Part shown: positions 1 to 8,824 of the stretch, in pieces
How the letters are laid out: each line of letters starts with the position of its first letter
Numbering within the stretch: the first letter of the stretch is position 1
NCBI RefSeq assembly: GCF_002420705.1
Contig: NZ_DIIM01000010.1
Location: 92,129 to 156,128 of the forward strand
Direction of reading: 5' to 3'
Length of the DNA stretch: 64,000 nucleotides
DNA from: Sphingobacterium sp. UBA5670
GTDB lineage: Bacteria; Bacteroidota; Bacteroidia; Sphingobacteriales; Sphingobacteriaceae
Program-made: the position numbers and the translations under genes
Notes under the pieces: generated by a model
Database searches by the model: none
What the model was told of the DNA's origin: nothing
The model's input: the letters and a program-made list of their open reading frames with translations, nothing else

Positions 1-20
1 CAAGCAAGCAAGCAAGCAAG
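1..20. repeat. CAAG tetranucleotide repeat, five copies
   Basis: Five perfect CAAG units start at the window edge and run straight into a terminator stem, so the array may continue upstream. Forward frames through it close at stop codons inside the stem, so it could be the 3' end of an upstream gene whose last residues repeat Gln, Ala, Ser, Lys. Tetranucleotide runs are prone to slippage, but with only five copies and no visible gene a phase-variation role is conjecture. Confidence 0.6.
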
Positions 21-55
21 CGGTTAAGTGAATATAACACTTAACCGCTTTTTTT
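18..55 (+). terminator. Intrinsic terminator of an upstream gene
   Basis: Perfect 13-bp stem (18-30 pairing with 38-50) with a 7-nt loop, followed by an unbroken T run to 55. It ends transcription entering from before the window and isolates the downstream gene at 190. Confidence 0.85.
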
Positions 56-189
56 ATTGCAGCATAATATTCTTATTTTTTTGTGTAATTTTTATGGAAA
101 AGAAAAAAAATAATCATCTTATATTAAAATAAGCTCTATTTTAGGCTTACTGATTAGATAGTTATTATAAACCCTATAAACTTAGATGC

Positions 190-1461
190 ATGAGAAGTGT
201 TTTATGTGCACTTGCAATAACGATTTTACTTATTCTATTGTCTAATAAGCTTGTCTATCAGGATATGCCCTTAACAAACCGTGCGGCATTTTCAACCGAA
301 GTAAATCGCCATAAAAAAGACATCAGAAGTATCTTGATGACTGACAGTAATTTTTTGGATTTAAGTTTTTTTGATACTATTTTAAACGAGAATAGAATTC
401 TCATGCTGGGAGAAATGCTGCATAGCGATGGCGAAACCTTTAAAGCGAAAGCAAGGCTCATACGCTATCTTCATGAATATCTGGGATATGAAGTTGTCTT
501 ATACGAGGCAGGACAGTATGATATGTGGATGATGAATGCGCAGTTGGATACCCTGAAGGATAAGGCCTTGGAAAAAAGAATTGGTGGCGTTGGTCTGTTT
601 GACTTTTGGTGGCAAAATCAGGAAAACGAGCGCCTTTTAAGCTATTATAAAAGTACAAAATCGACAGAAAATCCGATTAACCTCGGTGGATTTGATATCC
701 AGTTTTCAGGTAGGGAATTAGCCGGTAAACGAGCTAGATTATTGGAAGATTTCTTACTTAAAAATGGGATCGATTCGACCAAGTATCCATTATTGAAAAA
801 AAATAGCAATAAGCTGGAGTATCTAATTTACGAACGTTTTGCCAGCAAGCATCTCGATGCGAAGCAAAAGAAACAATTTCTAGCAGAATTGGACGGGTTG
901 AGCCGTATGGTCCGGGGGACTAAACCGGACGTGGAACAGCTGATTTATAGCCGATACCTGTCAGACATGAAAAATAACTTTGACAAATCATGGCGCTATA
1001 AAACCGGGTCGATGCAGAGCATGCATTTTAGGGATTCCCTGATGGCAGAAAATCTAATCTATCAAATCGATTCCGTCTATGCAGGTAAAAAGATTATTGT
1101 CTGGTGTGCCAATATCCATAGTTTTTCTGCTCCATACAACAGGGAATATCTTCCTCTCGGTGCTTATATAAAAAGGAGATATGGGAATCAAGCTTACAGT
1201 CTAGATTTTACTTCCTATGGACGATATAATAAAACTGGTCGAGTTGTCGATCGCGTGGGTAAAATGGCGGTAGAAAATTTATTTCATGCTACCAAATCGC
1301 CTTATTTCTTTTTAGATCTTCGGCAACTGCCCAACAATAGTATTTTCAAACAGAATTTTAGTTCAGTCATCAATCAGGGAATTGATGAAAATAGAAAATG
1401 GTACGAATTTATCGACGGCATTTTCTATATCGATATTAATAAAGATCCAATTTACCGCTAA
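190..1461 (+). CDS. Erythromycin-esterase-family protein
   Basis: 423 aa with an N-terminal hydrophobic segment (residues 5-20) that is either a membrane anchor or an uncleaved signal. The core resembles the erythromycin esterase (EreA/EreB) family: LGEMLH at 73-78 supplies the E-x-x-H pair (E75, H78), a further Glu lies in LYEAG (E106), and the C-terminal WCANIH (305-310) matches the family's W-x-x-N-x-H block. From memory, the first His of that block in EreB (HNxH) is Ala307 here, while the last His (H310) is kept. The family includes macrolide hydrolases and many members of unknown substrate. The stop is 5 bp from the ABC ATPase start at 1467, so the three genes 190-3135 look like one operon. 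Family call fairly firm; macrolide hydrolysis is not shown. Confidence 0.75.
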   Translation: MRSVLCALAITILLILLSNKLVYQDMPLTNRAAFSTEVNRHKKDIRSILMTDSNFLDLSFFDTILNENRILMLGEMLHSDGETFKAKARLIRYLHEYLGYEVVLYEAGQYDMWMMNAQLDTLKDKALEKRIGGVGLFDFWWQNQENERLLSYYKSTKSTENPINLGGFDIQFSGRELAGKRARLLEDFLLKNGIDSTKYPLLKKNSNKLEYLIYERFASKHLDAKQKKQFLAELDGLSRMVRGTKPDVEQLIYSRYLSDMKNNFDKSWRYKTGSMQSMHFRDSLMAENLIYQIDSVYAGKKIIVWCANIHSFSAPYNREYLPLGAYIKRRYGNQAYSLDFTSYGRYNKTGRVVDRVGKMAVENLFHATKSPYFFLDLRQLPNNSIFKQNFSSVINQGIDENRKWYEFIDGIFYIDINKDPIYR

Positions 1462-1466
1462 CAAAA

Positions 1467-2372
1467 ATGGAAAGTATCCGCACAAATCAACTTAGTTTTA
1501 AAATAGGCTCGAAAACAATCTTGGATAACATCAGTCTGCAGGTTCCGGACAAAGGTGTTTATGGCTATCTCGGGCGAAATGGGGCTGGGAAATCGACAAC
1601 GATCAAACTACTTTTAGGCCTTTTGGAGGACCAGACAGATGCGATTTTTATTCAGGGAAATAGTCTTAAGTCCAATCGCACACGTATCTATGCAAATGTT
1701 GGAAACCTGATCGAATCGCCTTGTTATTATACGAAACTGACCGTTTTTGAAAATTTAAAGTACTTGGATATCATCCATAACAAAGGTAATAAACGCATTG
1801 ATGAAGTGCTGGAGATGGTGGATCTTCATCGGGAGAAAAAGAAAAAAACAAGTGCTTTGTCCATGGGGATGAAACAACGGTTGGGGATTGCAATGGCGAT
1901 TTTTCATGATCCGCAATTGCTTATCCTGGACGAACCATTAAATGGTCTCGATCCACAGGGAATTGTCGAAATGCGCAAGTTGTTCTGTCTCCTTAATGAA
2001 CAGGGAAAAACCATCTTTCTTTCGAGCCATATTTTGAGTGAGCTTGAAAAAATAGCGACGGATATTGGCATTATAGAAGGCGGAAAAATGATTTTTCAGG
2101 GAACTAAAGATGAGCTGCTGGGACAAGTTAATCGGGAAGTGTTCCTACGGACATCCAATCCTGCTGCCACAGTTTCAGTTCTGCGAAAGGGAGGTTTTTC
2201 TCCTGTTAATATCGATGGCGGAAATGTTGTCGTCACTATCGGCGATGATCGGCACTTCGATTTTATGATCAAATCTTTGGTTGAACAGCAGATTGGTATT
2301 TATGGGCTGGAATCCCGCAGTGCAGACCTCGAACAGATTTTTATTAACTTAATCGCTCGCGCAAATGGCTAA
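1467..2372 (+). CDS. ABC transporter ATP-binding protein, BcrA/lantibiotic-export type
   Basis: 301 aa single ABC ATPase domain. Walker A GRNGAGKST at 36-44, signature LSMGMKQ near 131-137, Walker B LLILDEP near 151-157 followed by a D-loop (NGLDP). The roughly 80-residue C-terminal extension is typical of ATPases paired with ABC-2 permeases of the bacitracin/lantibiotic-protection group. It overlaps the permease gene by 8 bp, indicating translational coupling. It would energise export or membrane removal of a toxic compound; the substrate cannot be read from the sequence. Confidence 0.9.
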   Translation: MESIRTNQLSFKIGSKTILDNISLQVPDKGVYGYLGRNGAGKSTTIKLLLGLLEDQTDAIFIQGNSLKSNRTRIYANVGNLIESPCYYTKLTVFENLKYLDIIHNKGNKRIDEVLEMVDLHREKKKKTSALSMGMKQRLGIAMAIFHDPQLLILDEPLNGLDPQGIVEMRKLFCLLNEQGKTIFLSSHILSELEKIATDIGIIEGGKMIFQGTKDELLGQVNREVFLRTSNPAATVSVLRKGGFSPVNIDGGNVVVTIGDDRHFDFMIKSLVEQQIGIYGLESRSADLEQIFINLIARANG

Positions 2373-3135
2373 CACATTTTATACTGCTTTTTTGTCTGAA
2401 AAGTACAAACTTCTTCGTAATAGGGAAATTTTTGGAGTCCTTATCGCACCTATGCTGCTCATTTTTGCGATAAGCGCTTATATTATCTATGATATTGTCA
2501 ATTCGGGTGGTGCCAGTGCTATTCCCAATCCTTGGAAAGTCTTATTGGGTCGATATGTATTTCAATTTTTTTATTTACTCTATCCCATTCTTGTCGCGTT
2601 GTTTGTATATGCCTGCTGTGATGTGGAGTATAAGAATAACAATTATAAAATACTTTTTACTCTACCCATCAGTAAATCGAATATTTTCTTTTCCAAAGCG
2701 TTCTTTATTTTACTAACATTACTTTTCTCAATTCTCTTTGCTTACCTCGCATTTTTGATCAGCGGCTATTTGCTAAGTCTGATTTACCCTGAACTTGGTT
2801 TTCAGAATTATGACTATAGGCAGGTGATTTTTTGTACTTTTCTGAAGCTTTTTATCACCCTATCAGCTATTGCGATGATCCAGCTGGCTTTGAGTTTGTT
2901 ATTTCGAAGTTTTATTTACCCTATCGGGGTAGGCATGTTTATGCTGGTGTTTTCAGTACTGGTGGCGCAAAAAAGCTTTTCGGATTTTATACCCTATACA
3001 GGAGCCTATAACGCGGTCATGAACATCATGTCCGAAAATGACTCATTTGCGCGGCTCGATTACTGCAATATGTTGATGATTGTGTTATTTCTATTGATCA
3101 GTTTTTACCTATTTAAGCGGAAGGGACAGTTTTAA
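2365..3135 (+). CDS. ABC-2 family permease, BcrB-like
   Basis: 256 aa, strongly hydrophobic, with about six predicted membrane segments (around residues 22-44, 68-88, 112-140, 158-182, 185-208 and 230-252). Size and topology match permease subunits of bacitracin/lantibiotic immunity exporters. It starts inside the 3' end of the ATPase gene and is the last gene of the operon, converging with the hybrid regulator that ends at 3166. No substrate is visible in the sequence; the esterase-like partner upstream suggests drug or peptide defence. Confidence 0.8.
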   Translation: MANTFYTAFLSEKYKLLRNREIFGVLIAPMLLIFAISAYIIYDIVNSGGASAIPNPWKVLLGRYVFQFFYLLYPILVALFVYACCDVEYKNNNYKILFTLPISKSNIFFSKAFFILLTLLFSILFAYLAFLISGYLLSLIYPELGFQNYDYRQVIFCTFLKLFITLSAIAMIQLALSLLFRSFIYPIGVGMFMLVFSVLVAQKSFSDFIPYTGAYNAVMNIMSENDSFARLDYCNMLMIVLFLLISFYLFKRKGQF

Positions 3136-3165
3136 TTTTTTCATTTGTGTATGACCACTAGTCGG

Positions 3166-5919
3166 CTATTTTTTGTCAAGTTCTTTTTTAAAGGCGCTTG
3201 GTGAGTGCCCATATTTCTTTTTAAAGGCCGAAGCGAAATAGGAGGCGGATGAAAAGCCGACATTGCTAAATATTTCGTTGATGGTTAGACCTTCGGCTAT
3301 CAGACTTTTGGCTTTCTTTAACCTGCGTTCGACAATATATTCATTGACACTGCAGTCGAGCAGTTGTTTCACTTTACGATAGAGCTGAACGCGTGAGAGA
3401 TTGAGTTCGCCTGCAATACCGTCGACGCTCAATCGCTGGTCCGAGAGCTTGGATTCGACAATAGCGGAAAGATTGTTAAGGAATCTTCTGTCGCTATCGT
3501 TGACCTGTTCAGCTTGAGCACTTTCAAACTGTTCGACATTGCTGCTGTATTTTTCTTTAAGCTGATGGCGCGATTGAAGGATATTCGAAATACGTATCCG
3601 CAGTAATTCGGCATTGAATGGTTTGGTAATATAGTCATCGGCCATTAATCTGCTCCCCTCGATCATGGTCTCTTCATTGGCGAGCGCACTCAGTAAGATG
3701 ACGGGAATATGTGCGGTCTGATAAAATGCTTTGATATCTTTTAAAATATCCAGTCCGCTTCCATCAGGAAGCATAATATCGGTGATCACGAGATCCGGAA
3801 AATGTGTCTTCATCATGCTATTGGCTTGTTGGGCATCTTTTGCCAAAAACAGGTTGTAATCCTGTTCCAGTAGCGAACGAAGATAGTCCCTGATTTCATC
3901 ATTATCTTCCACGACCATAATACTCTTCGATTTGTTGGATCGAAAAGAAAGATTGTTGTCAACCAGTTTTCGTGTTGTATCCAATACATCTTGTTGCTGA
4001 AACAGTGGTTTTTCTCCGCTGTCGAAACCAGTCAGTTCAGCAGGTTCATAATGACCATTCCCAATAGGCATGCGGAGGGTGAAGATTGATCCATGGCCGG
4101 GCTTGCTGCTCACGGTGATCTGGCCATGATGCAGTTCGACGATCTGTTTGCTGTATGCGAGGCCGATACCCGAGCCATTTCGACTGCTGGCTCCTTGATA
4201 AAAGGGATCAAAAATATGCTCAATATCAGCTGGAGCAATTCCGAGCCCATTATCCAATACGCGTAGATAAAAATAGTCCTTGAAATTGTTTTCTTCCAGT
4301 ATAATTTCAATTCTGCCGCTTGCTGCGGTATGTTTGATCGCATTGGACAATAAGTTGGATAAGACCTGTTCCATGAGGTATTCGTCCATCCAAATCTCTT
4401 TCAAACTTGTTTTGTTGACATAACTGACCGAGATTCTGTTTTTCTTAAATAAGGGTTTGAAACTACCTATTACCTGCTGGATGAATGGATCGATATAAAC
4501 GATAGATGCATGTAACCTAATTTTCGATTTACTGATTCGGTGGATATCAATCAGGTCGCTGACCAAACGCTGTAGTTTTTTTGCATTCCGTTTGATGCGT
4601 GATAACTGTTCCCTGATCTCTTCTGTCAGATCTTTTCGTAATTCAAGGTCCTCGATAGGTGCTATGATAAGGGTCAGTGGGGTTTTAAATTCATGAGAGA
4701 TGTTGGTGAAGAAATTATTCTTGATTTCTGCTGCTTGCTGAATCTGACTGTTCATCTCGACGATCTGTTTTTGCTGTGCAAGGATTTCACTATTTTGGAT
4801 TTCCAGGTGTTTATTTTTCTCCCAATTACTTCTGATCACGATAATAGAAATTCCACCAAATACAACAGCTAGCACCAAGCTAACGACCAATACATTAAGA
4901 ACGGACTTTTGGCTTTGGTAAATCTTATTCTGTTCCGTAATGAACTCCTGTCTTTTGTCAATATCGAGCTGCTGTTGTTTTATTTTATCCGACTGCAGGG
5001 CAAGCAACTCCGCGTTGGTTTTATCGATGACAGAGGTTGCGAGTATATTTTCGCGGCGGTAGTTTTGGTGGTTAATGATTGCAAGTGCTGTTCGAATGGC
5101 TTCGGTTCCACCAGTAGGATACAGTATAGACGCAAACATTTTGCCCTGTATGATCTGTTCAAGGCCATTTCCGGGACCAGGAAGAGCATCAACACCAATT
5201 ATCTTAATGTCCTTTTTGATCTGGGCCTCGTCCAATGCTTTTTTTACCCCCATGGCCATCTGATCATTGAATGTAAAGATGATATCACTCTGGCTCATGA
5301 CGTTTATATGCTTACGCATTTCCAGATAGGATTTATTTTTCTCCCAGCCGCCGTGAATGACGCCGCTCACCCTAATCATTGTGGTATCTCCAATTTGCTG
5401 CATAAAGCCTTTTTCACGCTCTATTGAAGCCGAGGCGCCCGATAGCCCTGTGACTAATCCGACCGAACCCTTTCCTTGTAAAATCGTGCGGCTATATTGA
5501 CCGGCCAGTTTCCCGATAGCAAGATTGTCTGCCCCCACATAGGCATTGTATTGGCCCGAAGACGTCTTACGGTCAGTTACGATGACGGGTATATTGCGTT
5601 GAAATACAGAATCTACTATAGGGGTAAGGGGCTCGGCCTCATTTGGGGATACAATCAGAAGATCGATATCCTGTTTGACTAATTCCCGAATTTGATTGAT
5701 CTGCACATTATTGTCGCCATGAGCGTCGCGATAAAGAAATTCAATATCGGGATTGAAGGAAAGTTCCCTTTTCATTTCTTCGAACATGGTTTGTCGCCAG
5801 GCATCATTTCCGATACACTGTGAAAAAGCAATAACCCGCTTTTTCTTCTGGACCATTGGTTGACATCCACAAAAAAGAAGCAGGATCAATATGCCACCAT
5901 AAATGAAATATTTTCCCAT
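3166..5919 (-). CDS. Hybrid two-component regulator with periplasmic sugar-binding sensor (fructose-type HTCS)
   Basis: 917 aa, all sensing and output functions in one chain. Lipoprotein-like signal (LLFCGC) at the N-terminus, then a RbsB/LacI-type periplasmic binding domain (about 28-305), a coiled segment, a transmembrane helix (about 338-363), HisKA with H-box ISHEFKTPL (His near 404), an HATPase with N and G boxes (about 510-630), a receiver (VVEDNDE near 667; phospho-Asp in TDIMLP near 712; Lys in TKPF) and a C-terminal AraC helix-turn-helix (about 815-917). This is the architecture of Bacteroides thetaiotaomicron BT1754, which senses fructose. It diverges from an MFS sugar porter and a PfkB kinase, the same partners as in that system, so fructose or a related monosaccharide is the inferred ligand. 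The Cys could anchor the protein, but the internal TM helix makes a cleaved or plain signal possible. Confidence 0.9.
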   Translation of the reverse strand: MGKYFIYGGILILLLFCGCQPMVQKKKRVIAFSQCIGNDAWRQTMFEEMKRELSFNPDIEFLYRDAHGDNNVQINQIRELVKQDIDLLIVSPNEAEPLTPIVDSVFQRNIPVIVTDRKTSSGQYNAYVGADNLAIGKLAGQYSRTILQGKGSVGLVTGLSGASASIEREKGFMQQIGDTTMIRVSGVIHGGWEKNKSYLEMRKHINVMSQSDIIFTFNDQMAMGVKKALDEAQIKKDIKIIGVDALPGPGNGLEQIIQGKMFASILYPTGGTEAIRTALAIINHQNYRRENILATSVIDKTNAELLALQSDKIKQQQLDIDKRQEFITEQNKIYQSQKSVLNVLVVSLVLAVVFGGISIIVIRSNWEKNKHLEIQNSEILAQQKQIVEMNSQIQQAAEIKNNFFTNISHEFKTPLTLIIAPIEDLELRKDLTEEIREQLSRIKRNAKKLQRLVSDLIDIHRISKSKIRLHASIVYIDPFIQQVIGSFKPLFKKNRISVSYVNKTSLKEIWMDEYLMEQVLSNLLSNAIKHTAASGRIEIILEENNFKDYFYLRVLDNGLGIAPADIEHIFDPFYQGASSRNGSGIGLAYSKQIVELHHGQITVSSKPGHGSIFTLRMPIGNGHYEPAELTGFDSGEKPLFQQQDVLDTTRKLVDNNLSFRSNKSKSIMVVEDNDEIRDYLRSLLEQDYNLFLAKDAQQANSMMKTHFPDLVITDIMLPDGSGLDILKDIKAFYQTAHIPVILLSALANEETMIEGSRLMADDYITKPFNAELLRIRISNILQSRHQLKEKYSSNVEQFESAQAEQVNDSDRRFLNNLSAIVESKLSDQRLSVDGIAGELNLSRVQLYRKVKQLLDCSVNEYIVERRLKKAKSLIAEGLTINEIFSNVGFSSASYFASAFKKKYGHSPSAFKKELDKK

Positions 5920-6212
5920 GATTTTTTCCCCTTAAGTATCCGAATATACATCATTTAGTTTTTTTTGGGTAACACAGTCTTTGTTAGTGTATTATTCACA
6001 CTAAAAAGCGAGCCTTTAAAAATGTATCATTTTCTAAATTTTCTGTTAAAAAAGTGAAAGTTTTAAAAAAGTAACTCCGATGTAATTGTCACATTTTTAG
6101 TATTTTAATGTTTTTGAAAAAATGTTACATAAATAAATGTTTTTGCAAAGTCCAAATTTAAGTTAAGGTGAAACGAAGGTTAAATTTGGATTAATCAATT
6201 ATAGATCATCAC
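5920..6212. promoter_or_regulatory. Divergent control region with two inverted repeats
   Basis: The 293-bp gap between the divergent sensor and MFS genes is AT-rich. It holds a TTAGTGT-N7-ACACTAA inverted repeat (5984-6004) and, close to the MFS start, an 11-bp inverted repeat with arms 6151-6161 and 6180-6190 (TCCAAATTTAA and its complement) around an 18-bp spacer. Three AATGTT words start at 6107, 6121 and 6136, the first and last inside an identical AATGTTTTTG. Any of these could be the binding site of the AraC domain; which one is not decidable by eye. Confidence 0.5.
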
Positions 6213-7535
6213 ATGAACAAAAACACAGTATTAGCTTGGTCCTTTGTAGTGGCTTTAGGCGGATTTTTATTTGGATTTGATACAGCGGTTATTTCAGGGG
6301 CAGAAAAGGCGGTTCAGGAGCATTGGCATTTAAGTGAGTTTCAGCATGGGTTGACGATGGCTATCGCTTTGATCGGAACAGTTGTTGGAGCGGCACTGGG
6401 TGCACTGCCGTCAGATAAGTTGGGCCGTAAAAATACCTTATTTGCTGTTGCAGCCCTTTACTTTATTTCAGCAATTGGTAGTGCACTGGCGAATGACTGG
6501 ACGATATTTATTTTATTCCGCTTTTTGGGTGGTATAGGTGTTGGTGTCTCTTCGGTAACTGCACCAATCTATATATCGGAAATTTCTCCGGCGGCATCGC
6601 GGGGAAAATTGGTCGGACTTTTCCAGTTCAACGTTGTATTGGGGATCTTGATTGCCTATCTGTCCAATTACTTTATCGGTCAGATAGGAGAAGAGTCCTG
6701 GCGCTGGATGTTAGGCGTACAGTGTTTTCCGTCCCTGTTATTCTTCTGTTTGATCTTTCTCATTCCGGAAAGTCCGAGATGGTTGCTCCTGCACAGAGGT
6801 AATTTAGCCGAGGCAACACGGATTATGAAAAAAATTAATTCCGACGGTTACGAGCTGGAGATTTCAAAAATTCAGGAGTCTAAAAACAATTCCACTGGAG
6901 AAGGCAAGCTCTTCGTTCGCGAAAATGCCAAACCTATTTTATTGGCTTTTTGTTTTGCGCTGTTCAATCAGGTTTCAGGCATCAACGCCATTATATATTA
7001 TGCACCTCGTGTATTTGAAATGGCTGGCTTGGGCTCGCAGAGCTCATTGCTTTCAACGGTTGGTATAGGGGTCGTTAATTTTGTTTTTACGTTGCTGGCG
7101 ATCAATTTCATCGATAAGGTAGGCCGAAGAAAATTAATGTTGGTGGGTTCGATCGGGCTGATTGTTTCATTGGCGCTGGTTTCCCATGCTTTTTACACCA
7201 GTCAGACAACAGGTTTTGCGATCACCATCTATCTCATGAGTTTTATTGCCTTTTTTGCCTTCTCGCAAGGTGCAGTAATCTGGGTGTTTATTTCGGAGAT
7301 CTTTCCGAATGACGTACGTGCCAAAGGACAGACATTCGGCAGCTTGACACATTGGGTGATGGCGGCAATTATTACCTTTTGTTTTCCTGCATTGACGGAA
7401 ATGCTAGGCGGCGGCGGTACATTCTTGATTTTTGCACTATTTATGGTTTTACAGCTTATTTATGTACTGAAGTTTATGCCAGAGACAAAAGGGAAGTCGC
7501 TGGAAGATCTTGGGCATACCATCAATTTGCATTAG
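6213..7535 (+). CDS. Sugar-porter family MFS transporter
   Basis: 440 aa with about 12 membrane segments. Sugar-porter signatures are present: GFDTAVISGA in TM1, DKLGRK in the first cytoplasmic loop, PESPRWL before the central loop, QVSGINAIIYYAP in TM7, and the terminal PETKGKSLE. This group (XylE, GalP and similar) imports monosaccharides with protons across the inner membrane. It lies next to a sugar-binding HTCS and is followed by a PfkB kinase, so import of fructose or a similar sugar for phosphorylation is the likely role. The 149-bp gap to the kinase shows no clear terminator; the two are probably cotranscribed. Confidence 0.92.
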   Translation: MNKNTVLAWSFVVALGGFLFGFDTAVISGAEKAVQEHWHLSEFQHGLTMAIALIGTVVGAALGALPSDKLGRKNTLFAVAALYFISAIGSALANDWTIFILFRFLGGIGVGVSSVTAPIYISEISPAASRGKLVGLFQFNVVLGILIAYLSNYFIGQIGEESWRWMLGVQCFPSLLFFCLIFLIPESPRWLLLHRGNLAEATRIMKKINSDGYELEISKIQESKNNSTGEGKLFVRENAKPILLAFCFALFNQVSGINAIIYYAPRVFEMAGLGSQSSLLSTVGIGVVNFVFTLLAINFIDKVGRRKLMLVGSIGLIVSLALVSHAFYTSQTTGFAITIYLMSFIAFFAFSQGAVIWVFISEIFPNDVRAKGQTFGSLTHWVMAAIITFCFPALTEMLGGGGTFLIFALFMVLQLIYVLKFMPETKGKSLEDLGHTINLH

Positions 7536-7729
7536 TCTTTAGCTAGACTACGCTAATAGACGTCGGAGTAGCCATGATGCGACTGGCGCCTGTCTAAAGT
7601 TATTTAATCAATGACAATGTGATAGCATGTTGTGTGTATTGTCAACATTGAATTTAAAGGGAAATAAAATAATCAATTCGTTACATGGCTTTTGGCGCTC
7701 GGCCGAAGCTTTGTGAAAAAAGAAGAAAT

Positions 7730-8677
7730 ATGAAAAACGGAGAAAAATCAATACAGGGTATTTGTTTTGGCGAGGTTCTTTGGGACAATCTTCCTACAGG
7801 TAAAAAATTAGGCGGTGCACCTTTGAATGTGGCTTATCACCTCAATAAACTGGGGGTTACTACGCGTATGCTAACACGTATAGGGCGTGATGAAAATGTT
7901 TATGAACTACGTAAGGTATGTGAGGATCTGGGTATCCCGACCGATTTCTTCCAGTACGATGAGTTGTTGCCGACCTCAACCGTAGAGGTTTCGATCGATG
8001 CCAAACGTGACGTGCATTACGATATCGTTTATCCGGTTGCTTGGGATAGAATAGCGGTGGAAAATGTTGTTCTGGATGCCGTTGCAACGGTGGACTTTTT
8101 GGTCTATGGCAGTCTGGCCTGTCGGGATGAAGTAAGCTTTCAAAGCTTACTGTTATTGCTTGAAAAGGCCCGCTTTCGGGTGATGGATGTCAACCTGCGT
8201 ACACCTTATTTTGGTCCGGAAAAAATACATACACTGTTGGCATATGCTGATTTTGTGAAAATGAATGCCGAGGAGCTGCATGTTATTTCCGAATGGAATG
8301 GCGCTACGGAAGCCTATACCGATCAACAGCGTGTAGACTTGATCATGGCGCGTTTTGCAATTCAGGAGGCAATTGTAACCTATGGTGCAGATGGAGCGGT
8401 GTATCATTATAAAAAAGATAATATCAGTTATCATTTCCCGGCTTTGAAAGTTCAGGTAGAAGATACCATCGGAAGCGGTGATTCGTTTTTGGCGGCTTTC
8501 CTCACCAAAAGGTTTCAGATGCAGGAGGGTGTTCAGCTGGAGGAAGTACTGGAATTTGCGGCGACCTTAAGTGGGTTTGTGACACAGAGCCGGGGGGCTT
8601 GTCCTGAATATAACGATGAGGTCATCAATCGATTTCAATGGTTGCATCCGATCTTCCGTGGAGGTCAGCAACAGTAG
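7730..8677 (+). CDS. PfkB-family carbohydrate kinase, probable fructokinase
   Basis: 315 aa from ATG at 7730. An in-frame ATG at 7685 would add 15 basic residues that do not look like family sequence, whereas from 7730 the protein enters the PfkB core at once (GICFGEVLWD) and has an A-rich upstream tract. The substrate Gly-Gly segment is GGAPLNVAYHL near residue 26; the C-terminal PfkB signature is DTIGSGDSFLAAFL with catalytic Asp251 (numbered from 7730). It transfers phosphate from ATP to a sugar, most plausibly fructose given the fructose-type sensor and sugar porter just upstream. Ribokinase or another ketose kinase specificity cannot be excluded. Confidence 0.88.
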   Translation: MKNGEKSIQGICFGEVLWDNLPTGKKLGGAPLNVAYHLNKLGVTTRMLTRIGRDENVYELRKVCEDLGIPTDFFQYDELLPTSTVEVSIDAKRDVHYDIVYPVAWDRIAVENVVLDAVATVDFLVYGSLACRDEVSFQSLLLLLEKARFRVMDVNLRTPYFGPEKIHTLLAYADFVKMNAEELHVISEWNGATEAYTDQQRVDLIMARFAIQEAIVTYGADGAVYHYKKDNISYHFPALKVQVEDTIGSGDSFLAAFLTKRFQMQEGVQLEEVLEFAATLSGFVTQSRGACPEYNDEVINRFQWLHPIFRGGQQQ

Positions 8678-8709
8678 ATAAACTGCTTCCTGAGGAAGCA
8701 GTTTATCTA
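8675..8709. terminator. Strong 16-bp stem-loop at the end of the kinase gene
   Basis: Perfect 16-bp inverted repeat (8675-8690 with 8694-8709) with a 3-nt loop. Its first bases are the kinase stop codon. There is no T tract on the forward side, so it may act as a 3' stabilising hairpin or a factor-dependent terminator. Confidence 0.6.
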
Positions 8710-8824
8710 AGAACAGAATCAAATCCAGTAATTTAGAATTTTAGAGGTTCTAAGTTGATAAGATTTGAATAGACGGCAAGCTGTATTTTCAACTAGGCGT
8801 TGAAAGATCGCTTGATGGTGTAGA

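Noticed and set aside
4909..5427. 172-codon open frame antisense to the sensor gene
   Set aside because: The reverse strand encodes the continuous sugar-binding domain of the hybrid sensor; the forward frame has no family resemblance.
6107..6145. AATGTT words as a spaced direct-repeat operator
   Set aside because: Spacings of 14 and 15 bp and the AT-rich surroundings make chance likely; mentioned only within the control region.
7536..7600. Imperfect inverted repeats after the MFS gene as a terminator
   Set aside because: Pairing needs several bulges and there is no T run; not supportable by eye.
7685..7729. N-terminal extension of the sugar kinase from an upstream ATG
   Set aside because: The 15 extra residues are basic and unlike the PfkB family start; ATG 7730 gives a normal protein.
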